Shown here: positions 43,001 to 51,472 of the stretch, piece by piece
How the letters are laid out: the number at the start of each line of letters is the position of its first letter
Numbering within the stretch: the first letter of the stretch is position 1
NCBI GenBank assembly: GCA_000403315.2
Contig: KE159641.1
Coordinates: 2,501-66,500 of the forward strand
Reading direction: 5' to 3'
Length of the DNA stretch: 64,000 bases
DNA from: Lachnospiraceae bacterium A2
GTDB lineage: Bacteria; Bacillota; Clostridia; Lachnospirales; Lachnospiraceae
Program-made: the position numbers and the translations under genes
Notes under the pieces: generated by a model
Told to the model about the DNA's origin: nothing
Databases searched by the model: none
What the model saw: the letters and a program-made list of their open reading frames with translations, nothing else

Positions 43001-43562
43001 AATCCCATGTTTCAATTTTCTGGATTTCATGGGAAGTCCTGAAACCATCAAAGAAATTGATGAAGGGAAGGTGCCCTTCCAAAGCAGCGCAGTGTGCTAC
43101 TGGTGTCAAGTCCATAACTTCCTGTACGGAAGATTCGCAGAGCATTGCTGCACCGGTCTGACGACAGGCATAAACGTCGGAGTGGTCACCGAAAATGTTC
43201 AGTGCGTGGGTTGCAACGCAGCGCGCGGATACATTGAACACACCTGGAAGCCCTTCGCCTGCAATTTTGTACAGGTTCGGGATCATCAGCAATAACCCTT
43301 GGGATGCAGTATAAGTGGTAGTCAATGCGCCTGCTGCCAAAGATCCGTGCACGGTACCTGCTGCACCTGCCTCAGACTGCATTTCTGTTACTTGCACTGT
43401 CTGGCCAAAAATGTTCTTCCTTCCCTGTGTTGCCCATTCATCGGTTGCTTCTGCCATAACAGAAGATGGTGTGATGGGGTAGATGGCTGCAACGTCTGTG
43501 TATGCATATGAAGCATGTGCTGCTGCATGGTTGCCATCCATGGTTTTCATAGATCTTTTCAT
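40026..43562 (-). CDS. nifJ: Pyruvate:ferredoxin (flavodoxin) oxidoreductase
   Basis: The 1178-residue single-chain enzyme oxidises pyruvate with CoA to acetyl-CoA and CO2, reducing ferredoxin; it is central to fermentation. The N-terminal part (YAYTDVAAIYPITPSS), the gamma domain, two 4Fe-4S ferredoxin clusters (CIQCNFCSYVCPHA, CTGCGSCANVCPGK), and the C-terminal thiamine-diphosphate domain (GCGETPYAKL, GGDGWAYDIGFGG) are all present, with no break. AGGAGG precedes the ATG. It has its own promoter and terminator. Confidence 0.98.
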   Translation of the reverse strand: MKRSMKTMDGNHAAAHASYAYTDVAAIYPITPSSVMAEATDEWATQGRKNIFGQTVQVTEMQSEAGAAGTVHGSLAAGALTTTYTASQGLLLMIPNLYKIAGEGLPGVFNVSARCVATHALNIFGDHSDVYACRQTGAAMLCESSVQEVMDLTPVAHCAALEGHLPFINFFDGFRTSHEIQKIETWDYEDLKDMVDLGAIDAFRKNALNPNHPRLDGSAQNPDIFFQTRESCNTTYDALPAIVQKYMDKVNEKIGTDYKLFNFYGAADAEKIIIAMGSVCDTIDETIDYLTAKGEKVGVVKVRLYRPFSKDALIAAIPDTVKSIAVLDRTKEPGSLGEPLYLDVVAALKGSKFDAVKITSGRYGLGSKDTTPGQIIAVYNNTEKERFTIGIYDDVTNLSLEVKEDPVTTPEGTINCKFWGLGADGTVGANKNSIKIIGDNTDMFAQAYFDYDSKKSGGVTMSHLRFGKKAIKSTYLIKQANFVACHNPAYVRKYNMVQELVPGGTFLLNCSWSPEELEGHLPGQVKRYIAENDIQFYTIDGIKIGKEIGLGGRINTVLQSAFFKLAAIIPEERAIELMKAAAKATYGKKGDKIVQMNYDAIDAGATGVVKIEVPASWKDAQDESFAKVATGSRQDVVDFVNDIQIPVNGQEGNKIPVSIVKKYENGQTPSGSAAFEKRGIAVDVPVWNPDNCIQCNFCSYVCPHAVIRPVALTEAEAANAPEGMQTLPMTGMPEYKFSMTISALDCTGCGSCANVCPGKKGEKALTMQNCEVNVGEQAFFDYALTTEKKPDVVDKFKETTVKGSQFKQPLLEFSGACGGCGETPYAKLITQLFGDRMYIANATGCSSIWGNSSPSTPYTVNEKGHGPAWSNSLFEDAAEFGYGMLLAQKAIREKLRTKVEALVAEGKNADVAAAGKEWLDTYGIGAVNGTATDKLVAALEACGCDASKDILAEKDFLAKKSQWIFGGDGWAYDIGFGGVDHVLASGQDINVMVFDTEVYSNTGGQSSKATPTGAVAQFAAGGKEVKKKDLASIAMSYGYVYVAQIAMGADYNQCIKAIAEAEAYPGPSLIIAYAPCINHGIKVGMSKAQTEEKNAVEAGYWHNFRFNPALKKEGKAAFSLDSKEPTGDYKAFLNGEVRYNALARFNPERAEELFAVSEEHAKERYEYLKKLITLYGEN

Positions 43563-43681
43563 TACATTTTTCCTCCTGCCTGAATTTAATCTATTACTAT
43601 CCTGTCCGCCTCCATAATTTCAGGCGCTTTTTGCCTGGTACCCAAAAAGCTAAGCGGGGCAGTAACAAATTCTTCCTTTAT

Positions 43682-43710
43682 ACTATAATAATTATAGCCA
43701 AAAAAATCAA
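43682..43710 (-). promoter_or_regulatory. nifJ promoter
   Basis: On the minus strand TTGATT (43705-43710) and TATAGT (43682-43687) are 17 bp apart. The leader would be about 113 bases. The remainder of the 372-bp divergent gap to the ABC-F gene holds no gene I can see. Confidence 0.7.
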
Positions 43711-43871
43711 TACTTTTCCTGTTAATTTCATGTATTTTTCGGGGAACAGGGCACAGCTTGCTTCTGCATGCGCAAAGATATGTATTGTAATTTATGTTAG
43801 TGCGGCAGCCACCTTTCTCCCCAGCCTTTTTCTATCATACCAAATTATTCCTTTCTTTTCAATTGTTTTCC

Positions 43872-43899
43872 TTGAAAATCAAAGAGTTTTATGTATAAT
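43872..43899 (+). promoter_or_regulatory. Promoter of the ABC-F gene
   Basis: TTGAAA (43872-43877) and TATAAT (43894-43899) have a 16-bp spacer. Transcription would start near 43906, after the first possible start codon at 43905, which supports the start at 43935. Confidence 0.75.
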
Positions 43900-43934
43900 T
43901 AGGTATGGAAAATATCAGAAAACGAGGTTTTAAT

Positions 43935-45575
43935 ATGATTAGTGCAAACAATGTAACATTGCGGATAGGGAAAAAAGCGTTATTCGAGGACGTCAACATC
44001 AAATTCACCGAAGGGAACTGCTACGGCCTGATTGGCGCCAACGGGGCTGGGAAATCCACCTTCCTTAAGATTTTGAACGGGCAGCTTGAGCCTACCAAAG
44101 GGGACGTAATCATTACCCCCGGCCAGCGGCTCTCCTTCCTGCAGCAGGACCATTTCAAATACGATGAATTCCCCGTGCTGGATACCGTCATTATGGGGAA
44201 CCAGCACCTTTACAACATTATGAAGGAAAAGGACGCCATCTATATGAAGGAGGACTTCACGGACGCAGACGGCATCCGGGCCAGCGAGCTGGAAGGGGAA
44301 TTTGCGGAAATGGACGGCTGGAATGCAGAATCCGACGCAGCCCAGCTCCTAAACGGCCTTGGCATTGAAACGGAATTCCACTCCTCCATGATGAAAGACC
44401 TGACGGGGGAACAGAAGGTGAAAGTGCTCCTTGCCCAGGCTTTATTCGGGAACCCAGACATCCTGCTCCTGGACGAGCCCACCAACCATTTGGATTTGGA
44501 CGCCATTGCATGGCTGGAGGAGTTTTTAATTAATTTTGAAAATACCGTTATCGTGGTGTCCCATGACCGGTATTTCCTCAACAAGGTCTGCACCCACACT
44601 GCTGACATCGACTATGCCAAAATCCAGCTTTACGCCGGGAACTATGATTTCTGGTATGAGTCCAGCCAGCTCTTAATCAAGCAGATGAAGGAAGCCAATA
44701 AGAAAAAAGAGGAAAAAATCAAGGAGCTGCAGGAATTTATTTCCCGCTTCTCTGCAAATGCTTCCAAGTCCAAGCAGGCGACCTCCCGGAAAAAAGCGCT
44801 GGAAAAAATCCAGTTGGATGAAATCAAGCCTTCCAGCCGGAAATACCCTTATATTGACTTCCGCCCCAACCGGGAAATCGGGAATGAAGTGCTTACCGTG
44901 GAAAATTTAAGCAAATCCATCGACGGGGTAAAGGTGCTGGACAATATTTCCTTTATCGCAGGCCATGACGATAAGATTGCGTTTGTGGGGAGCAACGAGC
45001 TTGCCAAGACGACCCTGTTCCAAATCCTCGCCGGGGAACTGGAGCCGGACGAGGGGAATTACAAATGGGGCGTTACCACCAGCCAGTCTTATTTCCCCAA
45101 GGACAACACACAGATTTTCGACAATGACCTGCAGATTGCCGAATGGCTGACCCAGTTTTCAGAAATCAAGGACGCCACCTATGTCCGGGGCTTCCTGGGC
45201 CGGATGCTCTTTGCCGGGGAAGACGGGGTGAAGCGGATGAAGGTGCTCTCCGGCGGGGAAAAAGTCCGGGTGCTCCTCTCCCGGATGATGATTGAGGGCT
45301 CCAATATCCTGATTCTGGACGAGCCCACGGACCACCTGGACATGGAATCCATTACCGCCCTTAACAATGGGCTGATTAAATTCCCCGGCGTGCTGCTGTT
45401 CGCCTCCCGGGACCACCAGGTAGTGCAGACCACGGCAAACCGAATTATTGAATTTTTGCCCAACGGGGCCATGATTGATAAAGTAACCACATACGACGAA
45501 TATCTGGAAAGCGATGAAATGGCAAGGAAGCGCCAGGTATACTCCACCAGCAACGCACAGGAGGAAGATGATTAA
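43935..45575 (+). CDS. ABC-F family ATPase (YkpA/YbiT-like)
   Basis: The 546-residue soluble protein has two ABC domains and no membrane part, so it is a ribosome-associated ABC-F factor rather than a transporter. Domain 1 has GANGAGKST and signature LTGEQ; domain 2 has LSGGEK and the Walker A GSNELAKTT, where the usual Gly before Lys is Ala. The linker is a Lys/Glu coiled coil. The C-terminus is short and acidic. GAGG precedes the ATG at 43935. Whether it aids translation or gives antibiotic protection is not readable. Confidence 0.93.
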   Translation: MISANNVTLRIGKKALFEDVNIKFTEGNCYGLIGANGAGKSTFLKILNGQLEPTKGDVIITPGQRLSFLQQDHFKYDEFPVLDTVIMGNQHLYNIMKEKDAIYMKEDFTDADGIRASELEGEFAEMDGWNAESDAAQLLNGLGIETEFHSSMMKDLTGEQKVKVLLAQALFGNPDILLLDEPTNHLDLDAIAWLEEFLINFENTVIVVSHDRYFLNKVCTHTADIDYAKIQLYAGNYDFWYESSQLLIKQMKEANKKKEEKIKELQEFISRFSANASKSKQATSRKKALEKIQLDEIKPSSRKYPYIDFRPNREIGNEVLTVENLSKSIDGVKVLDNISFIAGHDDKIAFVGSNELAKTTLFQILAGELEPDEGNYKWGVTTSQSYFPKDNTQIFDNDLQIAEWLTQFSEIKDATYVRGFLGRMLFAGEDGVKRMKVLSGGEKVRVLLSRMMIEGSNILILDEPTDHLDMESITALNNGLIKFPGVLLFASRDHQVVQTTANRIIEFLPNGAMIDKVTTYDEYLESDEMARKRQVYSTSNAQEEDD

Positions 45576-45608
45576 AAACGGCGGCAGGGCCGCTGCCTTT
45601 AGGCTGCC

Positions 45609-45639
45609 TGGTGCAGCGCACCCTTTTGATACCCGAATC
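45609..45639. repeat. Truncated cloverleaf element fragment (inverted)
   Basis: GGTGC, one base, GCGCACCCTTTTG, two bases, ACCC, one base, AATC matches the reverse complement of the left end of copy 2 at about 26 of 30 positions. The rest of the element is missing. It lies between the ABC-F stop and the terminator. Confidence 0.65.
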
Positions 45640-45649
45640 CTAATATGAT

Positions 45650-45696
45650 AACAAAAAACAGTAGCAAGGACCCGTACCTTGGTACTGTTTTTTGTT
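45650..45696. terminator. Strong bidirectional terminator
   Basis: AACAAAAAACAGTA (45650-45663) pairs perfectly with TACTGTTTTTTGTT (45683-45696); inside, AAGG pairs with CCTT. A T6 run lies in the right arm. It ends the ABC-F transcript before the GGDEF gene. Confidence 0.85.
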
Positions 45697-45793
45697 ACAA
45701 ATCATTCTTCATTTGCGCAGAAACAGCACTGATAAAATGCCAAAAAGAGGGTATAATAGGAGAAACATTTCACATTACTTTAGGGAGGGACCC

Positions 45794-47704
45794 ATGCAAA
45801 AAACATTTATCCGCCACACCCTTGCAATTATTACCAGCGCTATTTTGCTTATTTTTTTTATCAATTTCCTGTCCACCTTACATAGCTTAAAAGCCCAGCA
45901 GTCCAGCACCTTCCAGACAAAATCGGAGCAGATTGTCCACACGCTGGAAAACAACCAGGCGGAACTGGAAATCCTGAAAAAAAGCTTAGATGAAGACTAC
46001 CTGACACGTGCAAAGGCAGCCGAATACATATTTGACAGGCAGGAAAACATTTCCCTGGACGTAAGGGAAATGCAGTATCTGGCCAACCTGCTCAATGTGG
46101 ACGAGCTCCATGTCATTGACGGGAATGGGATGATTGTGTCCGGCTCCGTATCCCAGTATGTGGGCATTGACATGGCAGACCATCCCCAGACCAGCGCCTT
46201 CCTCTCCCTTCTGGATGCTGAGGACGATGCCTTCCTTATCCAGGAGCCGCAGCCCAACGCCGCAGAGGAAAAAGTCATGCAGTATGTGGGGGTTGCCCGG
46301 AAAGGGATAAAAGGCGTTGTCCAAGTGGGATTCGAGCCCACGCGGCAGATGGAGGCCCAGTCCAGGAATACCTACGAGTACATTTTCTCCCAGTTCCCCA
46401 CGGACACGGGGGAAGAACTGTACGCCGTGGACATTTCCACCGGGGAGATTTTAGGCCACTCCGACGGTATAGATGAGCAGGAGTTTACGGAAGAATGCTA
46501 CCAAATCGGCTACCTGTCCGGCCACAATGGGCAGATAGCCCAGGGCCGGGAAGGCAAGGCCATGTATGTCTATGCGCAGGAATACAATGGCATATTAATC
46601 TGCGCCGCCCTGCCAAGGGAAATTTTATTCCAGAAACTGTTAAAGCAGGTATTCAATACCCTGCTCTATTTGCTTTTGATTGAAGCCGTCGTCATCCTGT
46701 TCCTAAATTACCTTGTCAGGCGCCAAGTCATCGACGGCATCCACCGTATTATGGCAAACCTCTCCTCCATCACAAACGGCAACCTTGACACCACGGTAAC
46801 GGTAGGCGGGAACCGGGAATTTGAATCCTTAAGCCGCGGCATCAACCGGATGGTAAAAAGCATTACCAACAGTTCCGACCGCATTTCCGCCATAATAGAA
46901 ATCAGCGGGATGCCCCTTGCGGCCTTTGAGTATACCCCGGATATGGCACATGTATTCGCCACTTCCGGCCTAAAGGAGCTGCTGTGCCTGCCGGACCAGA
47001 TGGCGGAACGGTTTTACAGCAATTCTGTACTCTTTGACCGCTACATACGGGAAAAAATGGAACACCCGCTGGAGGGGGAACAAGGCATTTTCCAAATCAG
47101 CGACTCCCGGTATGTCCGCATCCACATGTCGGAATCCCCGGAAAAGCACCTTGGCATTGTCACCGACGTCAGCAAAGATATCCTTGAAAAGAAGCAGATG
47201 CAGTATGAAAACACCCACGACGCCCTGACTAAGCTGTGCAAATTTGCCCATTTCAAAGCTTTGGCTTCGGAAACCCTGCAGAACATGGAGGAAGGGGAAG
47301 CCTGCGCCATTGTCATGTTGGACCTTGACTCCTTTAAATCCATCAACGACACATATGGGCATGACGCCGGGGACAAATACCTGCAGAGCTTCTCAGCCGT
47401 CTTAAAAGCTATGCCCAAGGAACACTTCCTGACGGCACGCCGCTCCGGGGATGAATTCTGCATGATGGTATTCGGCTGCAAAAGCAGGGAGGATGTGGTG
47501 CAATACCTGGAAATGTTCTATGAAACCTTAAGAAATGCCCGTGCTGCGCTAGCTCCTGGCACATTAAAAAGCATCCGGGCATCCAGCGGGTTTGCCTGGA
47601 CTGGGAACCCCAAGGAAAGCCTGGAGGAGCTTCTGGGGCATGCAGACGAAGCCCTCTACGAAGTGAAACGGAAGGAAAAAGGAGGGTTTGGGGAATACCA
47701 GTAA
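45794..47704 (+). CDS. Membrane diguanylate cyclase (GGDEF domain)
   Basis: The 636-residue protein has a first membrane helix (about 8-30), an extracellular Cache-like sensor domain to about 280, a second helix, a HAMP domain, a PAS-like stretch (about 365-455), and a GGDEF domain (about 475-636). The active motif reads SGDEF in ARRSGDEFCMM, a functional variant in some known cyclases. DLDSFKSINDTYGHDAGD has the usual Mg/GTP residues. It should make cyclic di-GMP in response to an outside ligand. The ATG at 45794 follows GGGAGGG. Confidence 0.92.
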   Translation: MQKTFIRHTLAIITSAILLIFFINFLSTLHSLKAQQSSTFQTKSEQIVHTLENNQAELEILKKSLDEDYLTRAKAAEYIFDRQENISLDVREMQYLANLLNVDELHVIDGNGMIVSGSVSQYVGIDMADHPQTSAFLSLLDAEDDAFLIQEPQPNAAEEKVMQYVGVARKGIKGVVQVGFEPTRQMEAQSRNTYEYIFSQFPTDTGEELYAVDISTGEILGHSDGIDEQEFTEECYQIGYLSGHNGQIAQGREGKAMYVYAQEYNGILICAALPREILFQKLLKQVFNTLLYLLLIEAVVILFLNYLVRRQVIDGIHRIMANLSSITNGNLDTTVTVGGNREFESLSRGINRMVKSITNSSDRISAIIEISGMPLAAFEYTPDMAHVFATSGLKELLCLPDQMAERFYSNSVLFDRYIREKMEHPLEGEQGIFQISDSRYVRIHMSESPEKHLGIVTDVSKDILEKKQMQYENTHDALTKLCKFAHFKALASETLQNMEEGEACAIVMLDLDSFKSINDTYGHDAGDKYLQSFSAVLKAMPKEHFLTARRSGDEFCMMVFGCKSREDVVQYLEMFYETLRNARAALAPGTLKSIRASSGFAWTGNPKESLEELLGHADEALYEVKRKEKGGFGEYQ

Positions 47705-47731
47705 AGCCCTTCCAGGGGATTACTGGTTATA

Positions 47732-47754
47732 GGAATGAATTTTCAAACACGCTC
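47732..47754. repeat. End fragment of the 162-bp inverted-repeat element
   Basis: These 23 bases (GGAATGAATTTTC, then AAACACGCTC) are identical to the reverse complement of the left end of the element at 51473. The minus-strand TGA at 47743-47745 inside it is the stop codon of pgeF. Confidence 0.7.
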
Positions 47755-48627
47755 CAGGCTTAAAAATGCACCCAGGTTTCCCCGTTTCCCCTGGGTAGCC
47801 CGGTGGGAAAAAAGCAGCTTTGCATTGCAGCAGGTACAGAGGTTCGTAACTGCTAAATGCTCCTGCTTTACGCCTTCCTCCAGCAATACGATTTCATTGG
47901 CGCGCCACAAATCAAGCTGGTAGCTCCCATTTCCTTTTTCCAGCAAAATTTCGCTGGCATGGGCAGAAAACTCTTTTTTAAATTCCTGCGCCACGTCCTC
48001 GCTGATTTCATAGCATCCCTGGCAGATGGATGGGCCGATGGCACAGAGCACGTCTTCTGGACTGGTATGGAATTCCTGCCGCATTGCCGAGAGGGTCTTT
48101 GCCCCCATGCGCCCTGCCGTGCCCCGCCATCCAGAATGGGACAGGCCGATGGCACGGTGTTTGGGGTCCAGGAAATACAGCGGCACGCAGTCTGCGTAAA
48201 AGGTGGAAAGCACCAGCCCGGGCTCGTTGGTAACCAGCCCGTCCACATCGGAATAGCCACGCTCCCGGGTAAGCCCTTTCCCTGCATCCTCCCTGCCAAC
48301 CCGCCGCACATTGGTGGTATGGGTCTGGTCGGTAAATACAAAATTCCCATATTCCGTGCCAAGAGCCAGGGCAACCCTGCGGAAATTTTCTTCCACCGCC
48401 TTCCTGTCGTCCCCTCTGGAAAAGCTTAAATTCAGGCTTTCAAACATCCCCTTGCTGACGCCGCCCAGCCTGGTTGTAAAACAGTGCTTTACCAGCCCGG
48501 TTTCTGCAAGCATTGGGTAATACAAATAAGGGAATTCCCTCCCCTCAGATTCAGCTTTCCGGGAATGGGGCATCTGCACATCCCCGGAAAACTGAAATGT
48601 TATTGCTGAATCATCTATATTAGCCAT
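47743..48627 (-). CDS. pgeF: Peptidoglycan editing factor PgeF (YfiH/laccase-like)
   Basis: The 294-residue protein is a purine nucleoside phosphorylase-like family member; PgeF removes wrongly incorporated L-Ser from cell-wall precursors in E. coli. Family motifs are DCVPLYFLDP, GLSHSGWRGT (metal His), AIGPSICQGCYE and CTCCNAKLLFSHRATQGKRG. The last three residues ERV and the stop codon come from a repeat fragment, so the natural end may have been replaced. It is the last gene of the minus-strand ribosome/wall block. Confidence 0.93.
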   Translation of the reverse strand: MANIDDSAITFQFSGDVQMPHSRKAESEGREFPYLYYPMLAETGLVKHCFTTRLGGVSKGMFESLNLSFSRGDDRKAVEENFRRVALALGTEYGNFVFTDQTHTTNVRRVGREDAGKGLTRERGYSDVDGLVTNEPGLVLSTFYADCVPLYFLDPKHRAIGLSHSGWRGTAGRMGAKTLSAMRQEFHTSPEDVLCAIGPSICQGCYEISEDVAQEFKKEFSAHASEILLEKGNGSYQLDLWRANEIVLLEEGVKQEHLAVTNLCTCCNAKLLFSHRATQGKRGNLGAFLSLERV

Positions 48628-48680
48628 ACTGGCATCCCTTCTTTCCTTTCTTTTCTCCCATGGTTCGGGTATCAGCCAAG

Positions 48681-49049
48681 TTATCCCTGGAAAGGGAAAG
48701 CATCCTCCACATGGATGGTTTCTTCCCCAAGAATCCCCACCACGTCGAACCGGCAGGGAGTATCTTCCCCATAACCATGGCGCAGGCAGTAATAGGCTGC
48801 CGTTTTGCAGATGCGGCGCTGCTTCTGCCTGCCCACTGCTTCCAGGGGATGCCCGCCTGCTGGGCTGTTCCTGTACTTTACCTCTGTAAATACCAGATAA
48901 TCCCCCTGCCTTGCCACCAAGTCAATTTCCCCAAAACGGCTGCAGAAGTTCCTATGTAAAATCTGGTATCCTTCCCTTTCCAGAAGTTCAGCCGCCCGCT
49001 GCTCATATTCTGTCCCTTTCCTGCGGCTCCGGTTGCCTGCCCCTGCCAA
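48681..49049 (-). CDS. YraN-family (UPF0102) endonuclease-like protein
   Basis: The 122-residue protein has the restriction-endonuclease-like core of the YraN family: AAELLEREGYQILHRNF, GEIDLVARQGDYLVFTEVKYR (D and ExK metal residues). The role is not firmly known; a Holliday-junction or DNA-processing role is suspected. It starts at TTG 49049 after AAGGGGG. It is commonly found near rnhB, as here. Confidence 0.92.
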   Translation of the reverse strand: MAGAGNRSRRKGTEYEQRAAELLEREGYQILHRNFCSRFGEIDLVARQGDYLVFTEVKYRNSPAGGHPLEAVGRQKQRRICKTAAYYCLRHGYGEDTPCRFDVVGILGEETIHVEDAFPFQG

Positions 49050-49099
49050 ATGAACGCCCCCTTTTGGTATTATAATCCCTTTGCCTGTACAGGCGCTGA

Positions 49100-49426
49100 T
49101 TATTTTAATTTTTCCCGCATCCGTTCCATATCGTCTACAAAAACCAGGATTTCTGCTATCACTTCATAAAGCTCTGGCGGTATCATATCGCCAATTTCCA
49201 GCTTGGAAAGAGTTTTTGCCAGTTTATCGTCCCGGTAAAATGGGATATTGCCTTCCTTTGCCTTTTCAATGATTTTTTCTGCCAGATGGCCTTTCCCGGT
49301 AGCAATGATTTTCGGCGCAGTTTCCCCCGGGTTGTAGGCGATGGCTACGGCGGTTTTTTGCTGCCCGCCCCGGAGGGCCTCCACAGTCACTGGCTCGTTT
49401 GTATTCTTATACCTTGTTTCTGCCAT
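49100..49426 (-). CDS. FlhB C-terminal-domain-like protein (YlqH type)
   Basis: The 108-residue soluble protein matches only the cytoplasmic domain of FlhB/EscU. The autocleavage motif NPTH is replaced by NPGE (AYNPGETAPKIIATGKG), so self-cleavage is not expected. A similar small gene follows rnhB and a FliK-like gene in Bacillus (ylqG-ylqH). There are no other flagellar genes here. It likely pairs with the FliK-like protein just upstream (22-base gap). Function unknown. Confidence 0.85.
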   Translation of the reverse strand: MAETRYKNTNEPVTVEALRGGQQKTAVAIAYNPGETAPKIIATGKGHLAEKIIEKAKEGNIPFYRDDKLAKTLSKLEIGDMIPPELYEVIAEILVFVDDMERMREKLK

Positions 49427-49448
49427 AGATTTCCCACGCTCCCTGTTT

Positions 49449-51437
49449 TTAAGCCTTTACGTCAAAAGAATACCGGTGCAGCTTCCCTTGGGGCTTTTCC
49501 TGCTCCAGGAACTCCTGTACCGTATTTTTCTGGGGCTTCCGGTTTTCTACCTTTATCTCGCAGGTATAGCCCTTCTGTTCCAAGCGTTCTGCCAACTGCC
49601 CCGTAAAGCCTGAAATCAGCTGGAAGGACAATTCGTCTGCCAGATAAAAGTCCGTCTGCACTGCGGCGCCATGCATTTTTACATAAATGTCCGTAGAGCC
49701 TAAATGTTCCAAGTCCAGATGCAGCAAAGCAGAAAGATCCCCTTCTTTTTCCCGGAGGTTTTTCTTATTCGTATAGACATACAAATCGCTGTGGGCGTTC
49801 TGCTGCCGCAATTTTAAGGGAAGCTGCACATAGGCGTAAGCCTGGTTTAGCTGGTTCATAAAATCCAGGTTGCTTTGGACGGACTGGGCTGTCTTTGCCA
49901 GGGCTGCCCCTTCCTTCCCGGCCTGGGAAAGTGTCTGCTGCAGCTCTGCCATCTGCCTTGACAGGCGTTGGTACAGTTCCTTGACTGCCCCTTCCTCCTT
50001 AAGCTGTTCCGGGGTGAGCATCCACTGCTCTGCCATGGCCTGCTTCATCAGCCCTTTAAATTCCTCTGAGGTAAACAGTTTCTTCACGGCACCGCTGTCC
50101 GGGTTCCCGCCCTGTTCCGCCGCCCCCATAATCTGCCGGATCAGTTCCGAGGCAGAAAGGCTGGTGTTTAGCTGCCCTTGGGAAAAAAGCTGCCCTGCCC
50201 CGGGAAACCCTTTCAGCATGGCGGCAAGGTTCCCCTGCTGCTCTTTTGTCAAAATACTGTCAATGGGGGGCTGGCTGGCTGCTTCCCCCTCCTGCATAGC
50301 TGCGGGCGCCGCCCCGTTCTGGGCTGTTTCCCCATTCTGGGAAACCTGGCCGGCTCCCTCTCCCTGCTGTATGCCGTTCTGTAAAAGCTGAGTGACATTT
50401 TCCCCGCCCTGGGTTCCCTGCCCGCCCTGCAAAACCTGGCTGACGCCTTCCCCGCTCTGGGTTCCCTGCCCGCTATCCTTTATAAGCTGGCTGGCGTCCT
50501 GCCCTTCCCCTTGCAGAACCTGGCTGGCGTTCCCTCCATTTTGGATGTTATCCTGCAAAACCTGGCTGGCATCCTGCCCTGCCTGGACAGTTTCCCCTCC
50601 ATTCTGCAAGAACTGTCCGGCTCCTTCCCCGTCCTGTACCCCCTGGCCGGCCGGTAGGGCGCTTTCGCCCAGAAGGATGCCCAGTATCTGTTTTTGCAGC
50701 CCCAAAAGCTGGCTGGCTTCTGTATTCTGGCTGGCTGCCGCATTTTGGCTTTCCCCCAGCACAAAGTTTTCCGGGAAAACCGGATGGTTCCCAATCCCCT
50801 CTTTTCCAAAAAGCTGCTCCGGGAGGTTCGTAAGCCCCTCCATAAGCTGCTGCATATCCGGGAGGATTGCCTGCTGGCCGTTCTGGTAATTCCGGAACTG
50901 GTTCAGGGAATTTTCCGTAATGGCAAGGCCAAGCTTCTGCATCTGCACCAGCGTCTGCATTTCTGCCTGGGGAAAGCTTGCCACTGCCCGCGCCATCTGC
51001 ATCAGGCTGTTTTTATCAATGGGAAGCTGTTCCATCATCATCTGGTTGACCATGGACAGGTTCCTTGGGTTCACTTTCAGCCCCGCCGCTTCTAAAGCCC
51101 GCAGGAGCGTGGGGTTCTGTGCGCTTTCCAGCGTGACCGGGCGGATGGATATTTGGTCCCCAGTATTGGATTTTACCTCAAACAGCATGGGCTGGCCCTT
51201 TTCTAGCTGGACGCCTGCTTCCATCCTTGCAGAAATTGTCCTCCCGTCGCTGAGCCCAAGGGTAACCTGGCCGTTCTTGATATCCGTCACCATCCCTTCG
51301 AATACCCTCCCCGGCATAAGCTCCTGTGCCTGCGCAACAGGACGGGCTCCGATGGTTTCCTTTACGCTCCCTAATGTCTGTGTATTTGACGCCGTATTGC
51401 CCTGATATTGATGGATGCCCCCTAATGACATTCCCAA
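49449..51437 (-). CDS. FliK-like protein with Gln/Gly-rich repeats (YlqG type)
   Basis: The 662-residue protein has an N-terminal beta part (GRVFEGMVTDIKNGQVTLGL), a middle region (about 225-380) of imperfect repeats around ASQVLQGGQG, and a C-terminal FliK hook-length-like domain (HLGSTDIYVKMHGAAVQTDFYL). The start is TTG 51437, 6 bases after AAAGG; ATG 51431 is an alternative. With the FlhB-like gene downstream it mirrors a FliK/FlhB switch pair outside a flagellar cluster. A 162-bp repeat element separates it from rnhB. Confidence 0.82.
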   Translation of the reverse strand: MGMSLGGIHQYQGNTASNTQTLGSVKETIGARPVAQAQELMPGRVFEGMVTDIKNGQVTLGLSDGRTISARMEAGVQLEKGQPMLFEVKSNTGDQISIRPVTLESAQNPTLLRALEAAGLKVNPRNLSMVNQMMMEQLPIDKNSLMQMARAVASFPQAEMQTLVQMQKLGLAITENSLNQFRNYQNGQQAILPDMQQLMEGLTNLPEQLFGKEGIGNHPVFPENFVLGESQNAAASQNTEASQLLGLQKQILGILLGESALPAGQGVQDGEGAGQFLQNGGETVQAGQDASQVLQDNIQNGGNASQVLQGEGQDASQLIKDSGQGTQSGEGVSQVLQGGQGTQGGENVTQLLQNGIQQGEGAGQVSQNGETAQNGAAPAAMQEGEAASQPPIDSILTKEQQGNLAAMLKGFPGAGQLFSQGQLNTSLSASELIRQIMGAAEQGGNPDSGAVKKLFTSEEFKGLMKQAMAEQWMLTPEQLKEEGAVKELYQRLSRQMAELQQTLSQAGKEGAALAKTAQSVQSNLDFMNQLNQAYAYVQLPLKLRQQNAHSDLYVYTNKKNLREKEGDLSALLHLDLEHLGSTDIYVKMHGAAVQTDFYLADELSFQLISGFTGQLAERLEQKGYTCEIKVENRKPQKNTVQEFLEQEKPQGKLHRYSFDVKA

Positions 51438-51472
51438 CCACTGCCTTTCTGTCTGAATTTTAATGATGCCCT

